Source of the DNA: an uncultured Clostridia bacterium
GTDB taxonomy: Bacteria; Bacillota; Clostridia; Christensenellales; CAG-917
Assembly (NCBI GenBank): GCA_946056785.1
Contig: CAMGKS010000032.1
Coordinates: 1 to 10,694, forward strand
DNA: 10,694 nt
Direction: 5' to 3'
Positions 1 through 6,282 of the stretch are shown here, piece after piece; the first letter of the stretch is position 1, and every line of letters starts with the position of its first letter. The translations under genes and the position numbers were made by a program. The notes beneath the pieces are model-generated. The model saw nothing but the letters and a program-made list of their open reading frames with translations. It was not told the DNA's origin and did no database searches.

Positions 1-211
1 TGTCTCGCGGTTGAACGACCAGTGGTTGAACCTCAGTCCGTAGTTGAGTGTGTAGGGCAAACAAAACCGCGCCAACGTAATTAGTGCTTCCGCCGACTAT
101 AATAAGCCGCCCTAAATTGCTTTTGTTTATTTGTCTATCAAGCTGCGGAAAACATGTTTTCACAAAATCAAAAGTTACTTTCCGCAAATTTTTAACCGAT
201 TCTTCAAACAT
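1..211 (-). CDS. N-terminal part of an NAD(P)H-hydrate dehydratase-like (NnrD/YjeF C-domain, ribokinase-fold) protein, truncated by window edge
   Basis: Seventy codons are visible, starting at ATG 211 and running off the left end with no stop. The Shine-Dalgarno GAGGAG (225-230) abuts the stop codon of the upstream hydrolase gene but lies 13 nt from the ATG, which is rather far. The piece GRLIIVGGSTNYVGA, around residues 36-50, resembles the first strand and glycine loop of the ADP/ATP-dependent NAD(P)H-hydrate dehydratases, which repair damaged nicotinamide cofactors in the cytoplasm. The FPQLDRQINKSNLGR segment just before it also fits how these proteins begin. After LRT, where the family usually has a Gly-x-Gly stretch (like GAG), this frame reads EVQP, and local GC rises in the last 57 bases. 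The family call therefore rests on the N-terminal loop only; another ribokinase-fold enzyme is possible. It is the last visible gene of the leftward tyrS operon, 10 nt after its neighbour. Confidence 0.5.
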   Translation of the reverse strand, partial: MFEESVKNLRKVTFDFVKTCFPQLDRQINKSNLGRLIIVGGSTNYVGAVLFALHTQLRTEVQPLVVQPRD

Positions 212-221
212 AGATAGCGGT

Positions 222-1157
222 TCACTCCTCAGATTGAACGTCAAGTTCCGTCTCTTCATCCGAAAGAAATTCTAATTCCGTCGGTTTGCCGTTAAATGCA
301 GAATAAATTGCTTCCTGAACAAGTTTAGGCATAATTGCCGCCAACTTAAAATAAGCAATCTTCTTATCTCCGCTTGACATGCAGAATATTGCGTCGCCGT
401 CAAACGGCGTATGCGAAGGACTTATTGCCAAAGCGTAACCGTCATGAGCGACGTCGGCAAGAGCATTGCATTCTGACTTAGTAAGTTTTGCGTCCGTTAA
501 AATGCAACCTATAGTTGTATTTACTTGCTTAAATCCGCTTATTTTGCCAATCAAATTGAGCGTTGAATGAAACTTTTTCCCTATTCTTAAACCGGCAATA
601 ATCTCCCCGTCTTTTACGATATCGCCAAGCGGATTGATTGCGACCACAACCGCAACGCTTACACCGAATAATTTTGCTTTTGCTATTCCCAATCCGGCGG
701 CAGACGCTCTTTTCATTCCCAAAGGTTTTCCGCACGTTGCACCTGTACCGGCGCCGATAAGTCCGACCTGAAAATTATTTTCTTTTGCGTTAAGGCATGC
801 TTTTATTCCCGCTTCTTTATCCGGATACGCAAAGTTCCCGTTTTCAAGATCATACAGCGACGCGCCGCAAACAATAGGCACTTTATATCCTCCGGCATTA
901 TAGCCGATACCCTTTTTAAAAAGAAAGTCCATCACTCCGCAAGACGCTTCGAGTCCGAATGCACTTCCGCCCGACAAAACAACCGCATTTATTTCCTGTA
1001 CGGTTTTAGTCGGCGACAATAAATCCGTTTCTCTCGTAGCTGGAGCGGCACCTCTGACGCTTACTCCTGCGACCGCTCCTTTTTCGCAAAGAATGACAGT
1101 CACGCCTGTTTTGTTTTCAGAATCGGTGTAATTACCGATTTTAAATTTATCAAGCAT
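222..1157 (-). CDS. P1-family (DmpA/NylC-like) self-cleaving N-terminal-nucleophile hydrolase or aminopeptidase
   Basis: This is a 311-residue member of MEROPS-type family P1, cytoplasmic with no signal peptide. Family members are made as one chain that cuts itself to expose a Ser or Thr N-terminal nucleophile; known activities include D-/beta-aminopeptidase and cleavage of 6-aminohexanoate oligomers. Here the conserved NTTIG segment (residues 213-217) predicts cleavage between Asn213 and Thr214, as in NylC, giving chains of about 213 and 98 residues. Other family marks are the RGAAPATRETDLL stretch (about 36-48), LSGGSAFGL (61-69), GLIGAGTGATCGK (132-144) and AINPLGDIV (173-181). I start at ATG 1157, since GAGG (1164-1167) lies 6 nt upstream; the in-frame TTG at 1163 would have no spacing from it. 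The start overlaps the recX stop by 8 nt, indicating coupling. The natural substrate cannot be told from the sequence. Confidence 0.9.
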   Translation of the reverse strand: MLDKFKIGNYTDSENKTGVTVILCEKGAVAGVSVRGAAPATRETDLLSPTKTVQEINAVVLSGGSAFGLEASCGVMDFLFKKGIGYNAGGYKVPIVCGASLYDLENGNFAYPDKEAGIKACLNAKENNFQVGLIGAGTGATCGKPLGMKRASAAGLGIAKAKLFGVSVAVVVAINPLGDIVKDGEIIAGLRIGKKFHSTLNLIGKISGFKQVNTTIGCILTDAKLTKSECNALADVAHDGYALAISPSHTPFDGDAIFCMSSGDKKIAYFKLAAIMPKLVQEAIYSAFNGKPTELEFLSDEETELDVQSEE

Positions 1158-1635
1158 CTTCAACCTCGATTTCCATTTTTAAATTCGATAATGCCTTATT
1201 AATAATATTCCACTCAAAACCTTTGCCATACAGCCAATTACCGATTTTTGCTATGCTTTCACGAGAAAAGTCCAATTTTTTTTGTGCAAAATATTTTTTT
1301 GCAAAACTTGTAGCCTTTTCGATTTCTTCGTCATCGGACAATACGTCGTCGATAATTTCTTTTGCAAGGTCCTTATCTATCCCTTTTACGGTTACAAGTT
1401 TAAGTTCAAGCTGCTTTTTACCAAATTTGTTTTTATAAAAGCCGAGAAAGGTTTTTACGTATTCTCCGTCATCGACAAAACGATACTCTTTCAACTTTGA
1501 AAGAGTATCGTCTATTTCGACGGCGGTATAACCTTTTTGACTCAGTTTATCCTTAATTTCTTTTTCGCTTCTGGCACACTTTGTCAAATAATCTAAAGCG
1601 ACGTCAAAAGGTCTTTTTCTTTCTTTCTCTGCCAC
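1150..1635 (-). CDS. recX: RecX, regulatory partner of RecA
   Basis: The gene encodes a 161-residue all-helical cytoplasmic protein of the RecX family, which binds RecA filaments and usually limits recombinase activity. Three helical repeats can be traced at about residues 10-50, 54-98 and 103-150. The family-typical pieces are the ARSEKEIKDKL start of repeat one, YRFVDDGEYVKTF (51-63) and the RESIAKIGNWLYGKGF segment (125-140). The start is GTG at 1635, sharing one base with the TAG stop of ilvE. No good Shine-Dalgarno is present upstream (only an A-rich AAAAAG), so translation probably depends on ribosomes finishing ilvE. recX often sits next to recA, which is not in this window; here it is embedded in an amino-acid/tRNA operon, so LexA control cannot be assumed. 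No LexA-like box was noticed. Confidence 0.88.
   Translation of the reverse strand: MAEKERKRPFDVALDYLTKCARSEKEIKDKLSQKGYTAVEIDDTLSKLKEYRFVDDGEYVKTFLGFYKNKFGKKQLELKLVTVKGIDKDLAKEIIDDVLSDDEEIEKATSFAKKYFAQKKLDFSRESIAKIGNWLYGKGFEWNIINKALSNLKMEIEVEDA
1164..1167 (-). promoter_or_regulatory. Shine-Dalgarno that fixes the P1 hydrolase start
   Basis: On the minus strand GAGG is followed by 6 nt and then ATG at 1157. It directly touches the alternative in-frame TTG at 1163, so the ATG is the better start. The site lies inside the 3' end of recX. Confidence 0.6.
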
Positions 1636-2699
1636 TACTTTTTAAAATGATATACCCAGCCGAACGTATCTTCGAGACGTCCCGTCTGAATTCCCGTAAT
1701 CTGGTCATAGAGCCACAATGAAATTTTTCCTATTTCATTGTTATTGATTGTATAAACTTTATCTTTGTATCCGATATTTCCAACAGGCGAAATTACGGCT
1801 GCGGTACCCGTACCGAATGCTTCGTCAAGTTTTCCGTTTTTCAAAGCGTCGAGAATTTCGTCAACGGAAACGTGTCTTTCTTCAACTTTATATCCGCCCT
1901 TTTTCAAGACCTGAATAGCTGAATTTCTTGTTATGCCCGGAAGTATCGAACCGTCAAGCATAGGCGTTACAACCGTGCCGTCAATAACGAAGAACATATT
2001 CATAGCTCCGACTTCTTCGACGTATTTCTTTTCCGCAGCGTCGAGCCATAAAACTTGTTCATAACCCATTTTCTTTGCCTTTTCCGCACCAAGCAAACTT
2101 GCGGCATAGTTTCCAAGGCACTTTGCTTCGCCTGTACCGCCGACTGCCGCACGGGTAAGCTCGTCTTCAACGTAAATTTTGACAGGAGCAAGACCGTTTG
2201 CATAATAACTTCCGACAGGGGATAAAATTATGCAGAATATGTATTTTTTAGAAGGATGAACTCCCAAAAACGCTTCATCGGCTACCATAAACGGACGAAT
2301 ATAAAGCGAAGTACCCTTTTGGGTAGGAATCCAGTCTTTTTCAAGTTCGACAAGCTGTTCGAGTTCTGAAACTGCTCTGTCAACGTCAAGAGTCGGCATG
2401 CAAAGTCTTTCGGCACTGCGATTCATTCTTTTGAAATTGTCGCTAGGACGGAACATGGTTATTTCGCCTTTTTCGTTCTTATACGCTTTGAGTCCTTCAA
2501 ATATTCCTTGTCCGTAGTGCAATACACAGCTTGCCGGGTCAAGAGAAAAATTGCCGTACGGCATAATTTCCGTTTCTTGCCAACCGCCTTTTGCGGCGTC
2601 GTATTTCATAACCAACATATGGTCGGTAAAATACTTCCCGAAGCCGAGGCAGTTGCTGTCCGGTTTTTGCTTCAATTCTTTTGCCATTGTAATTTTCAT
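1635..2699 (-). CDS. ilvE: Branched-chain amino acid aminotransferase (fold-type IV, PLP)
   Basis: This is a 354-residue enzyme that reversibly transfers the amino group between glutamate and the 2-keto acids of leucine, isoleucine and valine, the last step of branched-chain synthesis or the first of breakdown. It is cytoplasmic. It matches the longer (about 350 residue) BCAT group shared with eukaryotes: HYGQGIFEGLKAY at 61-73, the PLP lysine Lys193 in EAKCLGNYAASL, EEVGAMNMFF at 228-237 with Glu229 near the cofactor, and the phosphate-binding SILPGITRNS at 251-260 plus GTGTAAVISPVG at 297-308. The ATG at 2699 has AGAGG with the GAGG 7 nt upstream; a second ATG four codons later is too far from it. 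A 22-nt gap separates it from yigZ. Nothing is missing from the active site. Which branched-chain direction dominates cannot be judged, as no ilv or leu genes are nearby. Confidence 0.95.
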   Translation of the reverse strand: MKITMAKELKQKPDSNCLGFGKYFTDHMLVMKYDAAKGGWQETEIMPYGNFSLDPASCVLHYGQGIFEGLKAYKNEKGEITMFRPSDNFKRMNRSAERLCMPTLDVDRAVSELEQLVELEKDWIPTQKGTSLYIRPFMVADEAFLGVHPSKKYIFCIILSPVGSYYANGLAPVKIYVEDELTRAAVGGTGEAKCLGNYAASLLGAEKAKKMGYEQVLWLDAAEKKYVEEVGAMNMFFVIDGTVVTPMLDGSILPGITRNSAIQVLKKGGYKVEERHVSVDEILDALKNGKLDEAFGTGTAAVISPVGNIGYKDKVYTINNNEIGKISLWLYDQITGIQTGRLEDTFGWVYHFKK

Positions 2700-2721
2700 A
2701 ACTATACCTCTTTATTTAAAA

Positions 2722-3342
2722 TTAAAATCCGTAATATGTTTTTTCTAAAATTTCCGTTTTAACCTTTCCGCTTGTTCTGGAGTTAATATCGGATAAGAAT
2801 GCGTCAAGGTTATCAGGTTTTACGTAAACCCAGGCGACTACACCGTCGCCGTACTCCGTATTACTTATTGCGGCAAATTTTTTAAGCGACGTTTCAATTT
2901 GTGCCCATTCCGAAAAGGTTGCCGCTATTTTAACTAAAACCGCCGTTTCCATTTCTTTGATCGTTGATTTTTCCAAACATTCGACGGTTGCTCTTGTATA
3001 TGCTCCGACAAGTCCCGACGCTCCCAACTTTATTCCGCCGAAATATCTCGTTATCACGACTGCGGTTTTTTTCAAGCCGGCTTTTTTTAGCGTTTCCAAA
3101 ATCGGTTGCCCCGCAGTGCCGCCCGGCTCTCCGTCATCTGAAAAACGCATATTTAGTCCGTTCTCATCGGCTATATATGCATAACAGTTGTGCGTTGCGT
3201 CGGAATATTTTTTCTTAATACGCATTATGAAATCTAATGCGTCGCTCTCGTCGGCGATTCCTTTTACGTTTGCAATAAATTCCGAATGTTTAATCTCTAT
3301 ACTGTTTGTAAACTCTCCGTCGACAAACTTATACGATTTCAC
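2722..3342 (-). CDS. yigZ: YigZ/IMPACT-family protein (UPF0029)
   Basis: The protein has 206 residues, a usual length for the bacterial YigZ family. The N-terminal UPF0029/IMPACT domain, about residues 15-125, carries the diagnostic signature: SDDGEPGGTAGQPIL at 68-82 followed by VVITRYFGGIKLGASGLVGAY at about 95-115. The C-terminal part, about 135-206, fits the small ferredoxin-like DUF1949 domain with no catalytic motif visible. The eukaryotic relative IMPACT regulates GCN2; the bacterial function is not firmly known and a nucleic-acid or translation link is only inferred. The start is GTG at 3342, which overlaps the tyrS TGA in the arrangement GTGA. A strong AAGGTGA lies 7 nt upstream inside the end of tyrS. 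The 4-nt overlap indicates translational coupling to tyrosyl-tRNA synthetase. Confidence 0.92.
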   Translation of the reverse strand: MKSYKFVDGEFTNSIEIKHSEFIANVKGIADESDALDFIMRIKKKYSDATHNCYAYIADENGLNMRFSDDGEPGGTAGQPILETLKKAGLKKTAVVITRYFGGIKLGASGLVGAYTRATVECLEKSTIKEMETAVLVKIAATFSEWAQIETSLKKFAAISNTEYGDGVVAWVYVKPDNLDAFLSDINSRTSGKVKTEILEKTYYGF

Positions 3343-4550
3343 TTTACGGTCACCTTAAAGAAATTCTTTTTGCCCTTTTGCAAAACAAATCCGTTTGCCG
3401 CCTGACTGTCCGTTATCTGAGCCTGCACCGAATCGACTTTTTCGCCGTCCAACTTAACGCCGCCCCCGTCGATAAGCCTTCTCGCTTCGCCTTTTGACGG
3501 AGCCGCCCCAATGGCCACCAAAATATCAACAACGGTTTTTACGTCAGAGGCAATCTCTTTTTGCGGCATATTTTCCTTATCTCCGCTAAAAGCGGCTCTT
3601 GCCTGAGTTTGTGCCAAAATTGCGTCTTCTTCGCTATGAACGAGTTTCGTGAGTTCATACGCCAAACGCTCTTTGGCAATATTTATTCTTTCGTCTTTGT
3701 TAGCCGTCAATTCGGATATTTCTTCAAGCGGCAAGAAAGTCAACAGTTTGAGACACTTTTCAACGTCTTCGTCCGCCACGTTTCTCCAATATTGATAAAA
3801 TTCATACGGAGTAGTTTTGTTTCTGTCGAGCCATACCGCTCCCTTTGCGGTTTTGCCCATTTTCGTTCCCGCACTAGTCGTGAGCAAAGTAAACGTCATG
3901 CCGTATGCCTCTTTCTGCTCTTTACGCCTGATAAGGTCGGCACCTGCAAGAATATTAGACCACTGGTCGTCGCCGCCGCATTCGAGTCTGCAACCGTATT
4001 TGCGGTTTAAAACCAAAAAGTCGTATGCCTGCATAAGCATATAGTTAAATTCAAGAAAGGATAAACCTTTCTCCATTCTCGTTTTAAAGCATTCGCACGT
4101 CAGCATCTGGTTTACTGAGAACATCGTTCCGACTTCACGCAAAAAGTCGATATAATTCAAATTTAAAAGCCAATCGGCATTATTGACGATAATTGCGGCA
4201 TTGTCGCCCTCAAAAGAAACGAATTTCGACATTTGCTTTTTAAAGCATTCTACGTTGTGAGCAATCGTTTCCTTTGACATCATCGAACGCATATCCGACC
4301 TTCCCGAAGGGTCGCCAACCATTGCCGTACCTCCGCCTATAAGTACCAACGGTCTGTGACCGGCTTTCTGCATATGGCTCATAACTATGAGTTGCATGAA
4401 ATGTCCGACGTGCAAACTGTCCGCAGTCGGGTCAAACCCTATATAGAAAGTAGTAGGTTCGCTTCCGAGCAATTTATACAATTCTTCTTCTTTTACAATC
4501 TGTTTTACAAATCCTCTGGCTTTCAGAGTGTCGATGATATTTTCCGCCAT
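3339..4550 (-). CDS. tyrS: Tyrosyl-tRNA synthetase, class Ic
   Basis: This cytoplasmic 403-residue enzyme joins tyrosine to tRNA-Tyr using ATP. The HIGH-type motif is HVGH at 47-50. The KMSKS-type motif is KMGKT at 230-234, which agrees with the KFGKT form normal for bacterial TyrRS and is not a defect. Tyrosine-pocket residues are present: Tyr170, Gln174 and Asp177 in the NYMLMQAYDF stretch, and CGGDDQW at 191-197. A C-terminal S4 RNA-binding domain spans about 338-403, with the GEARRLIDGGGVKLDG segment. The ATG at 4550 shares one base with the TAA of the upstream aminotransferase, and AAGGAGA (4558-4564) is perfectly placed 7 nt before it. In many Bacillota tyrS has its own T-box leader; here it is an internal operon gene and no T-box sequence is seen, so regulation must act on the shared promoter or leader. 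Confidence 0.97.
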   Translation of the reverse strand: MAENIIDTLKARGFVKQIVKEEELYKLLGSEPTTFYIGFDPTADSLHVGHFMQLIVMSHMQKAGHRPLVLIGGGTAMVGDPSGRSDMRSMMSKETIAHNVECFKKQMSKFVSFEGDNAAIIVNNADWLLNLNYIDFLREVGTMFSVNQMLTCECFKTRMEKGLSFLEFNYMLMQAYDFLVLNRKYGCRLECGGDDQWSNILAGADLIRRKEQKEAYGMTFTLLTTSAGTKMGKTAKGAVWLDRNKTTPYEFYQYWRNVADEDVEKCLKLLTFLPLEEISELTANKDERINIAKERLAYELTKLVHSEEDAILAQTQARAAFSGDKENMPQKEIASDVKTVVDILVAIGAAPSKGEARRLIDGGGVKLDGEKVDSVQAQITDSQAANGFVLQKGKKNFFKVTVK

Positions 4551-5746
4551 TATAAATTCTCCTTAAAATAGTTGCCGAGTTTTTTTATTCCGTTTTCTAT
4601 TTGTTCAATAGAAGCATTGCTGTAATTCAATCTCAGGCAATTCGTTATACCCTCTTTTGCAAAAAAACTGCTTCCCGACACATACGCCGTATCGGTTTTC
4701 GTTACGCAGTCCATAAAGCACTTGTCAAGGTCCACCGATTTGTCAAAAAATTCTCCCCATATAAAGAGTCCGCCGTCAGGATTTGTAAACTTAACCCTAT
4801 CTAAAGGCATATATTTTTGAATTGCACCGTACATTGCTTCCTTTTTGCTTTTATATACGGGAATAATCTCTTTTAAATGCGGTTGCAAAAGTCCGCGTCT
4901 TAAATATAAGTCGACAATAGCTTGCGAAAGATTTGAGGTGTGCACGTCTACCGCCTGTTTTCCTATCGTCATTTTTCTGATTATCCTTTCATCGCCAACC
5001 GCAATTCCCGTACGCAAACCGGGAGCAATCGTTTTTGAAAAGGACGTAACGTAAACCACGTTTCCTGTTTTGTCAAAAGACTTGATTGACGGCAGTTTTT
5101 CGCCTGAAAAACGTATTTCGCCATACGGATTATCTTCGATTACGATAACTCCGTACTTTGCGGTGATTTCGCATATCGCTTTACGCTTCTCAAGCGACAA
5201 CGTTTTTCCGGTAGGATTAGAAAAATCGGCAACAACGTAAAAGATTTTCGGTCTGTACGTCTTAATCTTGTTTTCCAAATCTTCAATATTTATTCCGTCT
5301 TCATCGCTGTCTACACCGACCGCCACACCTTCATACGTTTTTAAAATATGCAAACAAGCAAGATAAGTCGGGTTCTCAACCAAAACCACGTCGCCCTTGT
5401 TTATAAACGCTTTAAACATAAGGTCTATGCCCTGTTGACCGCCTGAAATAACAAGCGTATTCTTAATCTCGCCCTGAACGCCGAAACGCTTTGCATAATT
5501 CAATCCCGACTCTAGCAACGGAGAATATCCTTCCGTTCCGCCGTATTGAAGTATTTTTTCAGCGTCCTCACCTGTTAGAATCTCGTTGGCTATGGCAGAA
5601 ATCTCTTTTTTTGGCAATAAACCGAGCGTAGGAAATCCGCCGGCAAAAGAAACCACGTTAGGATTTGCAAGCAATTTAAAAATTTCCCTTATAGCATTGC
5701 CTTTAAGACTTTTTAATCTGTCACTCCACATTTCTTCAAATTCCAT
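4550..5746 (-). CDS. PLP-dependent class I/II aminotransferase (LysN/ARO8-like, 2-aminoadipate or aromatic type)
   Basis: This 398-residue cytoplasmic fold-type I transaminase is complete. The visible signatures are FAGGFPTLGLLP (34-45), typical of the 2-aminoadipate/kynurenine/aromatic (LysN, ARO8-like) branch, and LQYGGTEGYSPL (66-77). ENPTYLA (124-130), SNPTG with Asn177 (176-180), EDNPYGE with Asp205, the PLP Schiff-base Lys238 in TSFSKTIAPGLRTG, and the substrate-carboxylate Arg372 in NCLRLNYS are also present. It lacks the N-terminal winged-helix domain of MocR regulators, so it is an enzyme and not a transcription factor. The substrate is unproven: alpha-aminoadipate, aromatic or broad-range transfer are all consistent. 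Being first in the operon with tyrS and ilvE slightly favours aromatic or branched amino acids. The ATG at 5746 has GAGG 6 nt upstream and follows a long leader from the promoter at 5892-5920. Confidence 0.93.
   Translation of the reverse strand: MEFEEMWSDRLKSLKGNAIREIFKLLANPNVVSFAGGFPTLGLLPKKEISAIANEILTGEDAEKILQYGGTEGYSPLLESGLNYAKRFGVQGEIKNTLVISGGQQGIDLMFKAFINKGDVVLVENPTYLACLHILKTYEGVAVGVDSDEDGINIEDLENKIKTYRPKIFYVVADFSNPTGKTLSLEKRKAICEITAKYGVIVIEDNPYGEIRFSGEKLPSIKSFDKTGNVVYVTSFSKTIAPGLRTGIAVGDERIIRKMTIGKQAVDVHTSNLSQAIVDLYLRRGLLQPHLKEIIPVYKSKKEAMYGAIQKYMPLDRVKFTNPDGGLFIWGEFFDKSVDLDKCFMDCVTKTDTAYVSGSSFFAKEGITNCLRLNYSNASIEQIENGIKKLGNYFKENL
4558..4564 (-). promoter_or_regulatory. Strong Shine-Dalgarno of tyrS
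   Basis: AAGGAGA on the minus strand, 7 nt before the tyrS ATG. It lies within the last codons of the upstream aminotransferase gene and suggests that tyrS can be translated efficiently on its own. Confidence 0.7.
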
Positions 5747-5787
5747 AATTAGCCTCGCTTGTATGTATTTTGCAACTAAACGAAATA

Positions 5788-5862
5788 TTAAAACTTTTTC
5801 CGCTTATTTGCGCTATTTATTTGTACCGTTAAATAAAACAAAAAAACAACGTCAATAACCAT
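5788..5862 (-). CDS. Possible 24-residue leader peptide, very tentative
   Basis: Within the operon leader an ATG at 5862 opens a frame ending in TAA at 5788-5790. The predicted peptide begins MVIDVVFLFYLTV and ends with a lysine-rich tail (NKRKKF). The front half is rich in valine, phenylalanine, leucine and one tyrosine, the amino acids whose metabolism the operon serves (tyrS, ilvE). However, there is no recognisable Shine-Dalgarno ahead of the ATG, only AT-rich sequence. Open frames of this length also arise by chance, so I regard it as a candidate only. Confidence 0.15.
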   Translation of the reverse strand: MVIDVVFLFYLTVQINSANKRKKF

Positions 5863-5875
5863 TAATTTGTTATCG
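5853..5875 (-). terminator. Weak attenuator-like hairpin with T-tract, tentative
   Basis: On the transcript CGATAAC pairs with GTTATTG (7 bp including one G-U) around a 9-nt loop. Six nt later come seven T, a G and four T (T-run at 5840-5846). The stem is AT-rich and the gap to the T-tract is long, so termination would be inefficient unless assisted. Confidence 0.15.
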
Positions 5876-5891
5876 CATTTTATATTTTTAT

Positions 5892-5920
5892 ATTATACCA
5901 CCACAGTTTTAATATGGCAA
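5892..5920 (-). promoter_or_regulatory. Sigma-A promoter of the aminotransferase-tyrS-yigZ-ilvE-recX operon
   Basis: On the minus strand TTGCCA (-35, at 5915-5920) is followed by exactly 17 bp and a perfect TATAAT (-10, at 5892-5897). A TG one base ahead of the -10 makes it an extended -10 element (TGGTATAAT). This is the best promoter match in the window and faces the left operon. Confidence 0.8.
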
Positions 5921-5953
5921 CTTATTTTAAAAGAGAAGAAAACCACAAATATT

Positions 5954-5970
5954 AAACAAAACTTTTGTTT
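5954..5970. repeat. 17-nt perfect palindrome upstream of the promoter
   Basis: AAACAAAA and TTTTGTTT flank a single C. The element lies 33 nt upstream of the -35 box at 5915-5920. It could be an operator for a dimeric regulator or a small hairpin, but such A/T palindromes are also expected by chance in sequence this AT-rich. Confidence 0.3.
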
Positions 5971-6131
5971 GTCAACTCACTTTGATATGTAACGTCTGTA
6001 AACCTAACTTTAATCGTATTTCCCGCTCGCCGCTTGTATACTGTAGCTTTTATCGTGTGATGATTAGTTTAAAATTTTCATACGCAGCATTATGAACTTA
6101 TTACGTTTGATATTAACAATCTATCATGAGA

Positions 6132-6156
6132 TTAAATTTAAACAGTTAAATTTAAA
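6132..6156. repeat. Two copies of an 11-bp TTAAATTTAAA direct repeat
   Basis: Exact copies lie at 6132-6142 and 6146-6156, spaced 14 bp. Each is nearly self-complementary, so the pair can also form AT-only hairpins. Confidence 0.5.
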
Positions 6157-6190
6157 TTTTAAACGACGTTATTTTGAACGTGCTTTAAGT

Positions 6191-6222
6191 TTTGCAAATT
6201 ATTGACGTTTGCAAATTATTGA
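6191..6222. repeat. Exact 15-bp tandem direct repeat, period 17
   Basis: TTTGCAAATTATTGA occurs at 6191-6205 and again at 6208-6222, separated by CG. The unit does not resemble the 18-bp repeats about 60 bases further on. Confidence 0.7.
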
Positions 6223-6262
6223 AATTTTAGACGACACGGAAAAACATAGCGTGTTTTAAGAT

Positions 6263-6273
6263 AAAAAGGCTTA
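6263..6273. repeat. 11-bp copy of the rluD stop region
   Basis: AAAAAGGCTTA here recurs exactly at 6430-6440, where it carries the rluD stop codon (TAAGCCTTTTT on the minus strand). This may hint that part of the spacer arose by duplication of the gene end, but the match is short. Confidence 0.3.
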
Positions 6274-6282
6274 AATTAAAAT

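Larger units (their letters stand above)
5747..5885 (-). promoter_or_regulatory. About 140-nt 5' leader of the aminotransferase-tyrS operon
   Basis: Transcription from the promoter at 5892-5920 should start near 5885, leaving a leader of roughly 140 nt before ATG 5746. No T-box consensus or known riboswitch core was recognised in it. It contains a weak stem (5853-5859 with 5869-5875), followed on the transcript 6 nt later by seven T and then more T after one G, which is loosely terminator-like. It also contains a 24-codon open frame from ATG 5862 to TAA 5788. The length suggests possible post-initiation control, but this is inference. Confidence 0.35.

Noticed and set aside
84..275. 63-codon plus-strand frame across the hydrolase/NnrD junction
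   Set aside because: It overlaps two better supported minus-strand genes and shows no family features.
3861..3875. Degenerate KMSKS motif in TyrRS (KMGKT) as a sign of a defective paralog
   Set aside because: KFGKT/KMGKT is the normal form in bacterial tyrosyl-tRNA synthetases, and all tyrosine-pocket residues are present.
3561..4010. 149-codon plus-strand open frame opposite tyrS
   Set aside because: It lies wholly antisense to a clearly conserved tyrosyl-tRNA synthetase, its product has no recognisable domain and no ribosome binding site supports it.
4550..5746. MocR/GntR-type transcription regulator
   Set aside because: The protein has only the aminotransferase domain starting at residue 1; the N-terminal winged-helix DNA-binding domain is absent.
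5747..5885. T-box riboswitch ahead of the tyrS operon
   Set aside because: The conserved T-box sequence and the usual stem I and antiterminator features are not visible and the leader is too short for a typical T-box.
6092..6205. 37-codon plus-strand frame in the spacer (begins MNLLRLILTIYHE)
   Set aside because: No Shine-Dalgarno and no promoter upstream. It runs through the direct repeats and ends inside one, so a chance frame in AT-rich DNA is the better explanation.
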